The notes under the pieces: model-generated | Database searches by the model: none | What the model was told of the DNA's origin: nothing | The model's input: the letters and a program-made list of their open reading frames with translations, nothing else | Made by a program: the position numbers and the translations under genes | Assembly (NCBI GenBank): GCA_029565395.1 | Contig: JAKQOG010000013.1 | Span: forward strand, 1 to 64,000 | Length of the DNA: 64,000 bases | Reading direction: 5' to 3' | Origin: Candidatus Hydrogenedentota bacterium | GTDB taxonomy: Bacteria; Hydrogenedentota; Hydrogenedentia; Hydrogenedentales; CAILVY01 | Shown here: piece after piece, positions 45,844 through 53,642 of the stretch | Layout: each line of letters starts with the position of its first letter | Position numbering within the stretch: position 1 is the first letter of the stretch

Positions 45844-46973
45844 AACGGAGCAGCCAAATACTACTAGTTAGTGCAGTCATGCTCCTGTTAGGGGGACAAT
45901 GGGTGTATGCGCAAGATCCTGCTCCAGCCCCTGCTCCAGCTCCCGCTCCGGCTCCTGCTCCGGCCCCCGCACCTGCACCCGCTCCCCCACCGCCACCTGA
46001 GGACATTCGGCAAGTGCAGGTGCAAGTGTGGATCAGCGAAACGGATGAGAACGGGGTGCGCAGATTGGGCGCCAACCTTGCCTATACGCGATTTACTCCC
46101 GCGGAATTTGCTACAAATCCCCAGCAATATAACGAACAGAACGGCAGTCTTCGCGAAGTAAGCACGGAAATATTCAATGCCGCAAATGATTTTGGGACGG
46201 TAACCTTGCCTGCGCCCTTGGCCGCGCCGCCGTTAGCCCCCCAGCCGGACGGAACGGCAACCGCCGCATCAAAACCTTTGCGCAGCGGGGTGGTGCCGAG
46301 CGGTTTCGGGATGGAGGCGGGAATCATTGCCACAGGTTCGGGCACCTTGGAGGGCGCTTTCCGTGCGATAGAAAACAAGACGGATTTGGATCTGATTTCC
46401 AAGCCGGAGATTTTGGTGGTGAATGGCACGGTGGCGACGATTAAAGCAGGGCAGCAGGTGCCCTATCAATCGGTTACATATCCCAAAGGCGTTGCCGCCT
46501 TGGCCATGGCATGGCGTGACGTGGGGGTGAATATGGTCATCCAACCCACCATCCTGCCCAACGATTTTGTTCAGTTGCACTTACAGCAATTGGAAGTGAG
46601 CGAGAACACGACGGTAAAAGTGAAGAATTTGGATCTGCCGGTTTTCTCGAAGCGCTCGCAGACGGGATTCGTGGTGGTGCCCAGCGGTCAGACGCTGGTT
46701 ATCGGCGGATTATCCAGCCGCACGGTCAGCCGTGAGGAACGCCGCGTGCCGTTGCTGGGCAAAATCCCCGTGTTAGGCATGGCGTTCCGCAAACGCCGCG
46801 CCGAAGCGGATGTGCGGCATTTGCTGGTGTTTGTTTCGCCGACCGTGGTGGATTTGCGCAGTCTCTCGGAAGATGCCGGAAGCGCGCTGGAATTCTGGCG
46901 TGAAAAGGGCAGCGAATGGAAGCATCAGGAGGATCTCAAGAAAGAGATCAAGATTATGCAGGATGAATTATAG
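45840..46973 (+). CDS. Short secretin-domain protein B with Pro-Ala linker
   Basis: A 377-residue exported protein whose ATG overlaps the stop of the previous gene (ATGA). Signal peptide residues 1-25, then an (AP)n stretch to about residue 53. The secretin core follows: VQVQVWISETDENG, LDLISKPEILVVNGTVATIKAGQQVPYQ, VGVNMVIQPTILPNDFVQLHL, RSQTGFVVVPSGQTLVIGGL, RRVPLLGKIPVLGMAF and RHLLVFVSPTVVDLR. As with its neighbour, the N-domains are absent. The last 35 residues form a charged helix. Two different cores next to each other could form one mixed ring or two rings (inference). Confidence 0.83.
   Translation: MKRSSQILLVSAVMLLLGGQWVYAQDPAPAPAPAPAPAPAPAPAPAPAPPPPPEDIRQVQVQVWISETDENGVRRLGANLAYTRFTPAEFATNPQQYNEQNGSLREVSTEIFNAANDFGTVTLPAPLAAPPLAPQPDGTATAASKPLRSGVVPSGFGMEAGIIATGSGTLEGAFRAIENKTDLDLISKPEILVVNGTVATIKAGQQVPYQSVTYPKGVAALAMAWRDVGVNMVIQPTILPNDFVQLHLQQLEVSENTTVKVKNLDLPVFSKRSQTGFVVVPSGQTLVIGGLSSRTVSREERRVPLLGKIPVLGMAFRKRRAEADVRHLLVFVSPTVVDLRSLSEDAGSALEFWREKGSEWKHQEDLKKEIKIMQDEL
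45918..46000 (+). repeat. Pro-Ala coding repeat
   Basis: CCTGCTCCAGCC-type hexamer units encode about 13 Ala-Pro pairs and then five Pro. Such a stretch makes a stiff spacer, here between the signal peptide and the secretin core. Confidence 0.85.
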
Positions 46974-47028
46974 CGGCCCTTTTTCTTGAAAACCGGCCGA
47001 GGGTACAATGACGTTTAGCAAGAGCAGC

Positions 47029-47056
47029 GGCCAGACACTTGATTTAGTGCCTGGCC
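47029..47056 (+). terminator. Hairpin after the secretin operon
   Basis: GGCCAGACACT and AGTGCCTGGCC pair with one mismatch around a six-base loop, 55 bases after the second secretin-domain gene. Only GTTT follows, so termination may be partial. Confidence 0.5.
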
Positions 47057-47077
47057 GTTTCGCATGATTCCCCCGCT

Positions 47078-48703
47078 ATGATACAACACATTCGGACATA
47101 CGGCATGTATATTCTGCCACCCCTTTCGGGGTTGCTCTTGGCGTGGAGTTTTCCCACCTATCATCTTTATCCGCTGGCTTGGGTGGCATTGGTCCCCCTG
47201 TTCATTACCGCGATAAAAAGCGCCACCGTCTGGCGGAACGCAGCCTGTTTCTTTGTTGCCGGGTGGGTCTTTCACAGCGTATTGTTGCAATGGCTGATTA
47301 GCAACATCTATTGGGGCGGAGGCTGGGCGGTCATCGGGTATCAGTTACTCTGTATTGCACTGGCGCTTTTCTGGGCCATTGCGGGCGTTGTATGGGGATG
47401 GTCGCGCCGGCGCACGCCCATTGCCGCCGCCGCGGCACTGGGGGTTCTCTGGGTTTGGATGGAATGGTGCCAGGCGAATCTTTTCTCCGGCTTCGGCTGG
47501 AGCGCGCTTGGATATAGCCAAGGGAAAGATTTTGCATTAGTGCAATGCGCCGCGCTGGGCGGGGTCTCCGCCATATCCTTCCTTTTAGTGACGTTTAATG
47601 GACTCATGGCATTCGCCGTTGTGGAACGGAGGCGGCGTGTGGTACGAATCATCGCCGCGGGAGTTGTCTTGATTGGCGGGCATCTAATTGGGTATGCGTT
47701 GATTGGCCCCGTGGACTACGGGTCTAAACCACTGACGGCCGGACTGTTCCAATCCAACTTCCCCCAGGAAATGAAATGGGATCGGGAGTATACGCGGGAG
47801 ATGGTGGTGAAGGCGGCGGAGCACTCACGGGTTTTATCGGAACAACATCCGGTCCAATGTTTTTTCTGGCCGGAAGCCCTGGTGATGGGAGACTATTCAA
47901 CGCCGGAACTTATGCAACCTATGGAGGATCTGGTAAAACAGACGGGCGCCTATCTGTTTACGGGAGCGACGCGCGAAGCAGAGGTGCGAGGATCGGTGAG
48001 AAGCTACAATTCCAGCATGTTGCTGACGCCGGAAGGCACGGTGGCCGGGTATTATGACAAGGTGCATTTGGCGCCTTTCGGTGAATATATGCCGTTTGCC
48101 AGCATTTTCCCGTTTCTTCGTCACATTACGCCCATCGATGTGGACCCCGGTTCGGAACAAAAAATTATGACCATGGGGGATCGGCGGTTGGGACCGCTCA
48201 TCTGTTTTGAAGTGCTTTTTACGCCATTGGTTGAAAATCTTCGGCGCATGGGTGCGGATACTCTGGTGGTGGTGACCAATCTGGGCTGGTTCGGACGCAG
48301 CAACGCCATTCCACAGGAACTGGAGTTGGCGCGTTTCCGGGCGATCGAAGCGCGGTTGCCGCTAATCCATGCGGCGAATTCGGGCATCTCCGGCGTGTTT
48401 GATCCCTGGGGGCGCTTTGAAAGCGTCAATGCCGTGCTTTATCAGGACCGGTATCACGAATGGCCCAGGGAACGCATCGAGGATCCGGCGATGTTTATCA
48501 TGGAACGCTGCATGGGTGCGCTGAAGGTGGCTGCGCCCGCACAACGGCCTGTTCCCGGCGGTCCGGTGGTGTTTCCCTGGGTGTGTATGGTAATTGCTGT
48601 CATGTTTTTTTTGGCCGCACTATTCAAGTTGGGCGTGGCGCAAACAAGTTCATCGGAGACCTGCGTACCCGCCGCGGGAAAAGTAAAGAAGACAAAGCGG
48701 TAG
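47078..48703 (+). CDS. lnt: Apolipoprotein N-acyltransferase
   Basis: Lnt adds the third acyl chain to lipoproteins in the inner membrane, the last step of maturation before Lol transport. The 541-residue protein has about six N-terminal membrane segments, then a nitrilase-like periplasmic domain with the full catalytic triad: Glu266 in FFWPEA, Lys328 in YYDKVHLAPFGE and Cys376 in ICFEVLF. A last membrane helix lies near the end (VFPWVCMVIAVMFFLAALF). The E. coli residues E267, K335 and C387 match well. No clear ribosome site. The lipoproteins seen in this window would be its substrates. Confidence 0.94.
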   Translation: MIQHIRTYGMYILPPLSGLLLAWSFPTYHLYPLAWVALVPLFITAIKSATVWRNAACFFVAGWVFHSVLLQWLISNIYWGGGWAVIGYQLLCIALALFWAIAGVVWGWSRRRTPIAAAAALGVLWVWMEWCQANLFSGFGWSALGYSQGKDFALVQCAALGGVSAISFLLVTFNGLMAFAVVERRRRVVRIIAAGVVLIGGHLIGYALIGPVDYGSKPLTAGLFQSNFPQEMKWDREYTREMVVKAAEHSRVLSEQHPVQCFFWPEALVMGDYSTPELMQPMEDLVKQTGAYLFTGATREAEVRGSVRSYNSSMLLTPEGTVAGYYDKVHLAPFGEYMPFASIFPFLRHITPIDVDPGSEQKIMTMGDRRLGPLICFEVLFTPLVENLRRMGADTLVVVTNLGWFGRSNAIPQELELARFRAIEARLPLIHAANSGISGVFDPWGRFESVNAVLYQDRYHEWPRERIEDPAMFIMERCMGALKVAAPAQRPVPGGPVVFPWVCMVIAVMFFLAALFKLGVAQTSSSETCVPAAGKVKKTKR

Positions 48704-48718
48704 ATCGGCGCACTGCGA

Positions 48719-50296
48719 ATGAAATCCTCAAAGAAAGAAATTTCCCGGTACACGGCCATTTTCGCGGGGGGAACTCTCGTCAGCCGGGTGCTGGGCATGT
48801 TCCGGGACATGGTTATCGGTTACGTCGTGCCAGATGCCTCGCGTGACGCGTTCTTTTTCGCATTCCGGTTTCCCAACATGCTGCGCGACATGCTGGGCGA
48901 AGGCGCGGCCAATGCGGCGTTCGTGCCCGTGTTTACCGAGAGTCAAGAGAAAGATCCTCCGGAACAATACCGGGCGCTGGTGTCCGCCGCCATGTCCGGC
49001 ATGCTGATTTTATTTGCCGCACTCACTATCATCGGGTTGATCCTGATACCGTTTATCCCCTGGGTGCTGGATCTTCTACGCCCCCTGACCCATGCGGCCC
49101 CCAAAAGCGACGAGCATCTTCAATTCACCGTCAAACTAATCGAATGGAATTTCCCTTATATGTTCCTGATTGGGATGGCCGTCTTTGCCATGGGGCCGCT
49201 CTTCGCTGCACGCCATTATAGTACGCCCTCCTGGTCACCCATGTTGCTGAACATCGCATTGATTGTGTGCTGCCTGGGATTCTACCGGTGGTTCCCCGAT
49301 CCCGCTTGGGCGTTAACCGTTGGCGTGTGGGTGGGCGGCATTGCACAATTGATCGTGCTTTGGGCCGCCATGAAGAAACATGTCGGGGTTATCATGCCCA
49401 ATTTCCGGTTGAAGCAGCCGGGCGTCCGAAAAATAGCATGGTTGTTGATTCCCATCATATTGGGTCAGGCCACGGGGGAAGTAAACAAGCTGGTTGACAG
49501 TTTCTTCGCCTATTCTCTGGAAAGCGGCGTTGTTTCCGCGTTGTTTTATGCCAACCGGCTCGTGCAACTCCCCCTGTCGGTCTTTGGCGTGGCCGTCTCC
49601 GTCGCCATTCTCCCGGAAATCTCCCGCGCTGCCGCGCGTGGAAAACATGCCGTTATTCGCGATACGTTGACGCACGGCCTCCGGCTCAGTTTCTTCATGA
49701 TGCTGCCCGCCACCGCCGGGCTTATCATCATGGGCAAGCCGGTTATCCGGCTTCTGTTTGAGCATGGCAATTTTGGATCCAACATGACCAGCATGACCAC
49801 CACCGCCCTGGTGTATTTCGGCTTGGGCCTTCTCCCCTTCGCATGGGTAAAAGTATGCGTCCAGGGCTTCTATGCCGAACAGAACACAAAAACACCCGTG
49901 ATTATCGCCACCGTGAGCATGGCTCTCAACATCCTGCTGATTTGCGCACTCGTCGGACCGCTGGGATTCCGCGGCCTCGCCCTGGCCACCACTATCTCCT
50001 ATACCATGAATTTCTTGCTTCTGTATGTGCTGCTCTGCAACCGTTTCGGCGTGCTGTGGGACAAGGATATGCTCTTTGCCTTCGCACGCATTGGCATCGC
50101 CACCGCCCTGATGGCCGCGGTCACTTATGGAGTGTTTGACCGCCTGGATCATTTCATCGGGCATGAAACGCTCTGGGCTCAGGGATTCAACGTGGTGATT
50201 TCCATCGCCACCGCCTGCCTCAGCTTCATCGGCGTTTCCCACGCTCTCAAAATCCCTGAATACCACGACCTCTTGAGCGGCCTTCGCCGCCATTAA
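48719..50296 (+). CDS. murJ: Lipid II flippase MurJ
   Basis: MurJ flips the peptidoglycan precursor lipid II across the inner membrane. The 525-residue protein of the MOP superfamily has about fourteen helices; the N-terminus ISRYTAIFAGGTLVSRVLGMFRDMVI, the motif SRDAFFFAFRFPNMLRDMLGEGAANAAFVPVF, and VNKLVDSFFAYSLESG are family landmarks with the functional Arg and Asp residues. It begins 15 bases after lnt and is probably cotranscribed, which groups two envelope-building steps. Its presence implies that the cell makes peptidoglycan. Confidence 0.94.
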   Translation: MKSSKKEISRYTAIFAGGTLVSRVLGMFRDMVIGYVVPDASRDAFFFAFRFPNMLRDMLGEGAANAAFVPVFTESQEKDPPEQYRALVSAAMSGMLILFAALTIIGLILIPFIPWVLDLLRPLTHAAPKSDEHLQFTVKLIEWNFPYMFLIGMAVFAMGPLFAARHYSTPSWSPMLLNIALIVCCLGFYRWFPDPAWALTVGVWVGGIAQLIVLWAAMKKHVGVIMPNFRLKQPGVRKIAWLLIPIILGQATGEVNKLVDSFFAYSLESGVVSALFYANRLVQLPLSVFGVAVSVAILPEISRAAARGKHAVIRDTLTHGLRLSFFMMLPATAGLIIMGKPVIRLLFEHGNFGSNMTSMTTTALVYFGLGLLPFAWVKVCVQGFYAEQNTKTPVIIATVSMALNILLICALVGPLGFRGLALATTISYTMNFLLLYVLLCNRFGVLWDKDMLFAFARIGIATALMAAVTYGVFDRLDHFIGHETLWAQGFNVVISIATACLSFIGVSHALKIPEYHDLLSGLRRH

Positions 50297-50539
50297 AGGA
50301 AACCATACGGGGATATGGTACGTTAAAGACCATTGACAGCCCCGATCCCGTGCATTACGCTTCAAACAAGACTGCGGGTGTTTTTTGAGAAATAGTGGAC
50401 ATGGGACCTTTGTGAATGCGCCAGCATTGGAAAGTGTCCAATGGGTGGGACACGGGGGAACCATTGGAAATCAAAACAACGGTTGAATAAGAGAGATCAT
50501 CATCAACATATAAACGCTTCCACTGATTACAGAAGATTT

Positions 50540-50569
50540 TTGTCCAGGCGCGGCATAAGATGCGATAAT
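50540..50569 (+). promoter_or_regulatory. Possible promoter giving a leaderless YhhN transcript
   Basis: TTGTCC and GATAAT are separated by 18 bases, and GATAAT ends five bases before the ATG at 50575. Transcription would start at or next to the start codon. No ribosome site is seen. Confidence 0.35.
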
Positions 50570-50574
50570 ATGCG

Positions 50575-51240
50575 ATGCCCATTATTTACTCCATAGTGTT
50601 TTTTCTGCTGGCCGCTGCCGGAACACTGCGAAAACACATCCATATCGGCCTGTCCACGGGCGTGATCAAAACGCTGCCGGTGTTGTTTCTCGTTTTGTGC
50701 GCCTTCACCCATACGCGGAAACGGTTTGGATTTTGGGTTGTTTTGGGGGTGGGATTAGGCGCGATGGGGGACTATGGTCTTGCACAACCGGGGAGGATTT
50801 GGGATGGGATTGGTGTGCTTGCCTTCCTTCTTGGACATGTGGCGTATTCCGTTGCCTTTTGCAAGGATCTCAAGTGGACCGCCGGACGGGGCATCGTGAT
50901 TGGGCTTACCCTTTTGTTCATGGTTGCGGTGCTGGCGGCGTATTGTATTAAAAATACGCTCGTTGGCCAGGGCGAGGTGGTGATCCCCGTCATGATCTAT
51001 GTGACGGTTATGGCCGTGATGATGACCTTGGCCGTGCTGCACCAAAGTCCCACTTGGCTCATCGCCGCAGGGGCGGTATTTTTCGTCATCTCTGATGCCC
51101 ATCTCGCGGTGAACCACACGATCTTGAATAAATCAAATATGTGGCTCACGTATTCGTCTCACTTCACCTATTACTTTGGGCAGTATCTGCTGGTCGCGGG
51201 GGCCGCGTATGAAACCCGTCACTACCACCCCAAGGCTTGA
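50575..51240 (+). CDS. YhhN-family membrane protein (lysoplasmalogenase-like)
   Basis: A 221-residue protein with about eight membrane helices. The family motifs GAMGDYGL near residue 62 and VFFVISDAHLAVNH near residue 177 contain the conserved Asp residues of YhhN/TMEM86 proteins. The animal relative TMEM86B hydrolyses the vinyl-ether bond of lysoplasmalogens; the bacterial role is less clear but points to lipid metabolism. The gene has no visible Shine-Dalgarno sequence. Confidence 0.85.
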   Translation: MPIIYSIVFFLLAAAGTLRKHIHIGLSTGVIKTLPVLFLVLCAFTHTRKRFGFWVVLGVGLGAMGDYGLAQPGRIWDGIGVLAFLLGHVAYSVAFCKDLKWTAGRGIVIGLTLLFMVAVLAAYCIKNTLVGQGEVVIPVMIYVTVMAVMMTLAVLHQSPTWLIAAGAVFFVISDAHLAVNHTILNKSNMWLTYSSHFTYYFGQYLLVAGAAYETRHYHPKA

Positions 51241-51290
51241 TTCGTTCTTTCGCTTGAGGCATAGTGCATTCATCACTTGGAGAAACCACG

Positions 51291-53639
51291 ATGAAGAATC
51301 ATGCGTTGCACACTTGTTTTCTCTGTTTGTTGATCGGGGTGTTGGGGTATGCGTCGCCGCTGTTTGCCGATCAACCCCTTTTGACGCGTATTTATGTGGC
51401 GCCGCCGGACAGTAATGAGTGGCTTGCTCAACACGCGGCGGAGACCCTTGCCAATTACGTTCGTGAAATGACGGGCGTTGGCGTGCGTATCGACCGGAAA
51501 GCGCCTGAGATGCAACCGGGCGAGGTGGTGTTCACGCTATCGCTGGGCAAGGCCGCCGAGGGGTTGTCCGATGCCGGAGATGAGGAACGGCAACGCGAAG
51601 GGTTTGTGTTGGAGGCCCAGGCACCGGATCGTCTGCTTATTGCGGCCCGTAAACCAATCGGTCTCCTCTATGGCGTATACCATTATCTCGAACGGTATTG
51701 CCATGTGGGTTTTTTCTGGGACGGCGACCATGTGCCCAAAATCAATACGCTCCCGATAGAGGGCGTTCATTCGGTAGAGGTTCCGCGGTGGCCCGTGCGG
51801 CATTTCGGCCTGCCCGCCGGGTGGGGGCTGTCGAAATGGCATCATCAACTGCGCACGATGCCGGAACGCAATCATATTTTCGACTGGATGGTGAAGCGGA
51901 AGATCAACCGCACGCACCTTGGATTTTTCCCGACTATCGCCACGAGCGGCGCCCCCGCCGCGCGCGTGTTCGGCCTGGACGATAAAACGCCGGACAATTT
52001 CACGTTTTCGGGCTGGCCGGGGTGTCTCGACTGGTCCGCGGACACACGCACCCGCATTAACATTGAGCAACTGGAGTACAGCCGGAGGCTGGGCATTTCG
52101 TGGGTATATTATCTGGCCTACGGCAACGTGCCGCATCAATTCCGCGAAATGCATCCCGATTACACGTATGTAGGAAGCCTTGGCTACAGCGCCACGGTGT
52201 TGTATCCCGATGATCCCGAATGCACCCGCTGGACAAGTGCATTCTATGAAGACCTGTTCAAAACCTATGGCACGGACCATATCTATCAGGATACGCCGTT
52301 CGTCGAGTCGACCGGGTCCGACGATCCGGAAAAATCGTTCCAACTCAAACTGACGGCCGCAAAAGCCATGTGCGAGATGTTCAAAAAGCTCGACAAGGAT
52401 GCGATTTGGCAGAGCGACAGTTGGGACTTTGGCGCGGTGCCGCAGGTTTGGACGCCGGAGCGCATTCAGCGGTATTTTGCGAGTCTGCCGAAGGAAATGA
52501 TGCTGGTGTATGACACAGACGGCATCAACAATCCATTTTATAAGAAAACGAACTACTTCGAGGGAGCACGCTGGTTCCTGGGAATTCTGCATTCGTTTCA
52601 GGGCGATGATCATATTCATGGCAATCTCAATCGGGCGGTGCAGGCCTTTCAGGAACTTGCCAATGACCCCAAAGCCAACAAATGCCTGGGCATCTACCAC
52701 ATTCCCGAAACCACCGGGCATAACCTTATCTATTTCGATCTGACCACGCGGTTGGCGTGGAATCCGGAGGGCGTGACGGTGGCGGCGTATCTTGATGAAT
52801 ACGCGCGGCGCCGGTATGGGGTGGAATCGGTGGAACGTATGCAGCCCGCGCTCGAAGCCCTCGCGCGCGGCGTGCACGAGTATGAAAATTCGGGTATGGG
52901 CGGGCAGATGCCCATTTACAAAAAACTGGGGTGTCCCTATGGGCCGGTGGAATGGTGGCCGATTGTCAACGAAAGAAAAGCCGAGCATCCCGCACGTCAG
53001 GGCAAGGGCATTGTGCAACTGCACGAAGCGGTCGAACGCGCCCTCGCCTGCCGGCGTGATCTACAAGACAATCCGCTCTACGTGAATGATCTTGTCGAGT
53101 GGTCATATACGTATATCGCGCATGTGTTCAACTGGGCGGTCATGGGCGCATATGATGCGTTTAGCGCGGGTGATGCGGCTGCAATGCAGAAAAACATTGA
53201 TGTGGCGCGGCAGTGTCTTCGCCTGATAGATGCCATTCTGTCGACGCGGCCCGATTTCTCGCTGCAAAAACAGATCATGTGGGCGATGAATATCCCCGGT
53301 GCGAATTCGTATCTTCCCTGGTATATGAAACAGCATTGCATCAACGACCTGTATTCGGCCAACGAAGTTTTTGAGCAGCTTCATTGGTATTACACGCCAA
53401 GGATGGACGTTTATTTCTCTGAGCTTGAGACGCGCGCCGCGCAGGGCATCAAAACCATCGAATGGAAGGATATCGCGGATCGCTGTGCGGCCATTCAGAA
53501 ACGATGGCTGGAGGAGGACATTGCGGTTCCTGAAAACGAGATGTTCCAGGGCAGCACAATTGAGGCGGTCTCTGAGGCATTCGAAAAACTCGATCCGGTG
53601 GCATGCGATACGCTGGGCATTAAAAAATCGGAAGGATAA
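51291..53639 (+). CDS. Secreted GH89-like alpha-N-acetylglucosaminidase
   Basis: GH89 enzymes remove terminal alpha-linked N-acetylglucosamine, as in heparan sulfate (human NAGLU) or mucin. The 782-residue protein has a signal peptide (residues 1-26), an N-terminal domain ending LLYGVYHYLERYCHVGFFWDGD, then a barrel: NHIFDWMVKRKINRTHLGFF, YGTDHIYQDTPFVES, ARWFLGILHSFQGDDHIHGNL and GIYHIPETTGHNLIYFDLTTRLAW. By comparison with NAGLU from memory, Glu339 and Glu473 stand where the two catalytic Glu residues are expected. YLDEYARRRYG in the C-terminal helical domain is also typical. ATG 51291 follows GGAG. It opens the second carbohydrate locus. Confidence 0.8.
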   Translation: MKNHALHTCFLCLLIGVLGYASPLFADQPLLTRIYVAPPDSNEWLAQHAAETLANYVREMTGVGVRIDRKAPEMQPGEVVFTLSLGKAAEGLSDAGDEERQREGFVLEAQAPDRLLIAARKPIGLLYGVYHYLERYCHVGFFWDGDHVPKINTLPIEGVHSVEVPRWPVRHFGLPAGWGLSKWHHQLRTMPERNHIFDWMVKRKINRTHLGFFPTIATSGAPAARVFGLDDKTPDNFTFSGWPGCLDWSADTRTRINIEQLEYSRRLGISWVYYLAYGNVPHQFREMHPDYTYVGSLGYSATVLYPDDPECTRWTSAFYEDLFKTYGTDHIYQDTPFVESTGSDDPEKSFQLKLTAAKAMCEMFKKLDKDAIWQSDSWDFGAVPQVWTPERIQRYFASLPKEMMLVYDTDGINNPFYKKTNYFEGARWFLGILHSFQGDDHIHGNLNRAVQAFQELANDPKANKCLGIYHIPETTGHNLIYFDLTTRLAWNPEGVTVAAYLDEYARRRYGVESVERMQPALEALARGVHEYENSGMGGQMPIYKKLGCPYGPVEWWPIVNERKAEHPARQGKGIVQLHEAVERALACRRDLQDNPLYVNDLVEWSYTYIAHVFNWAVMGAYDAFSAGDAAAMQKNIDVARQCLRLIDAILSTRPDFSLQKQIMWAMNIPGANSYLPWYMKQHCINDLYSANEVFEQLHWYYTPRMDVYFSELETRAAQGIKTIEWKDIADRCAAIQKRWLEEDIAVPENEMFQGSTIEAVSEAFEKLDPVACDTLGIKKSEG

Positions 53640-53642
53640 AAC

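Noticed and set aside
50425-50456. Two mutually exclusive hairpins (CATTGGA/TCCAATG and GTGTCC/GGACAC) as a regulatory switch
   Set aside because: They would lie upstream of the likely transcript start of the YhhN gene and have no T run; chance is the simpler view.
51537-53024. Minus-strand frame of 495 codons inside the GH89-like gene
   Set aside because: The plus-strand protein has clear family motifs throughout; the reverse product is His/Arg-rich without a recognisable domain, as expected for a shadow frame in GC-rich coding DNA.
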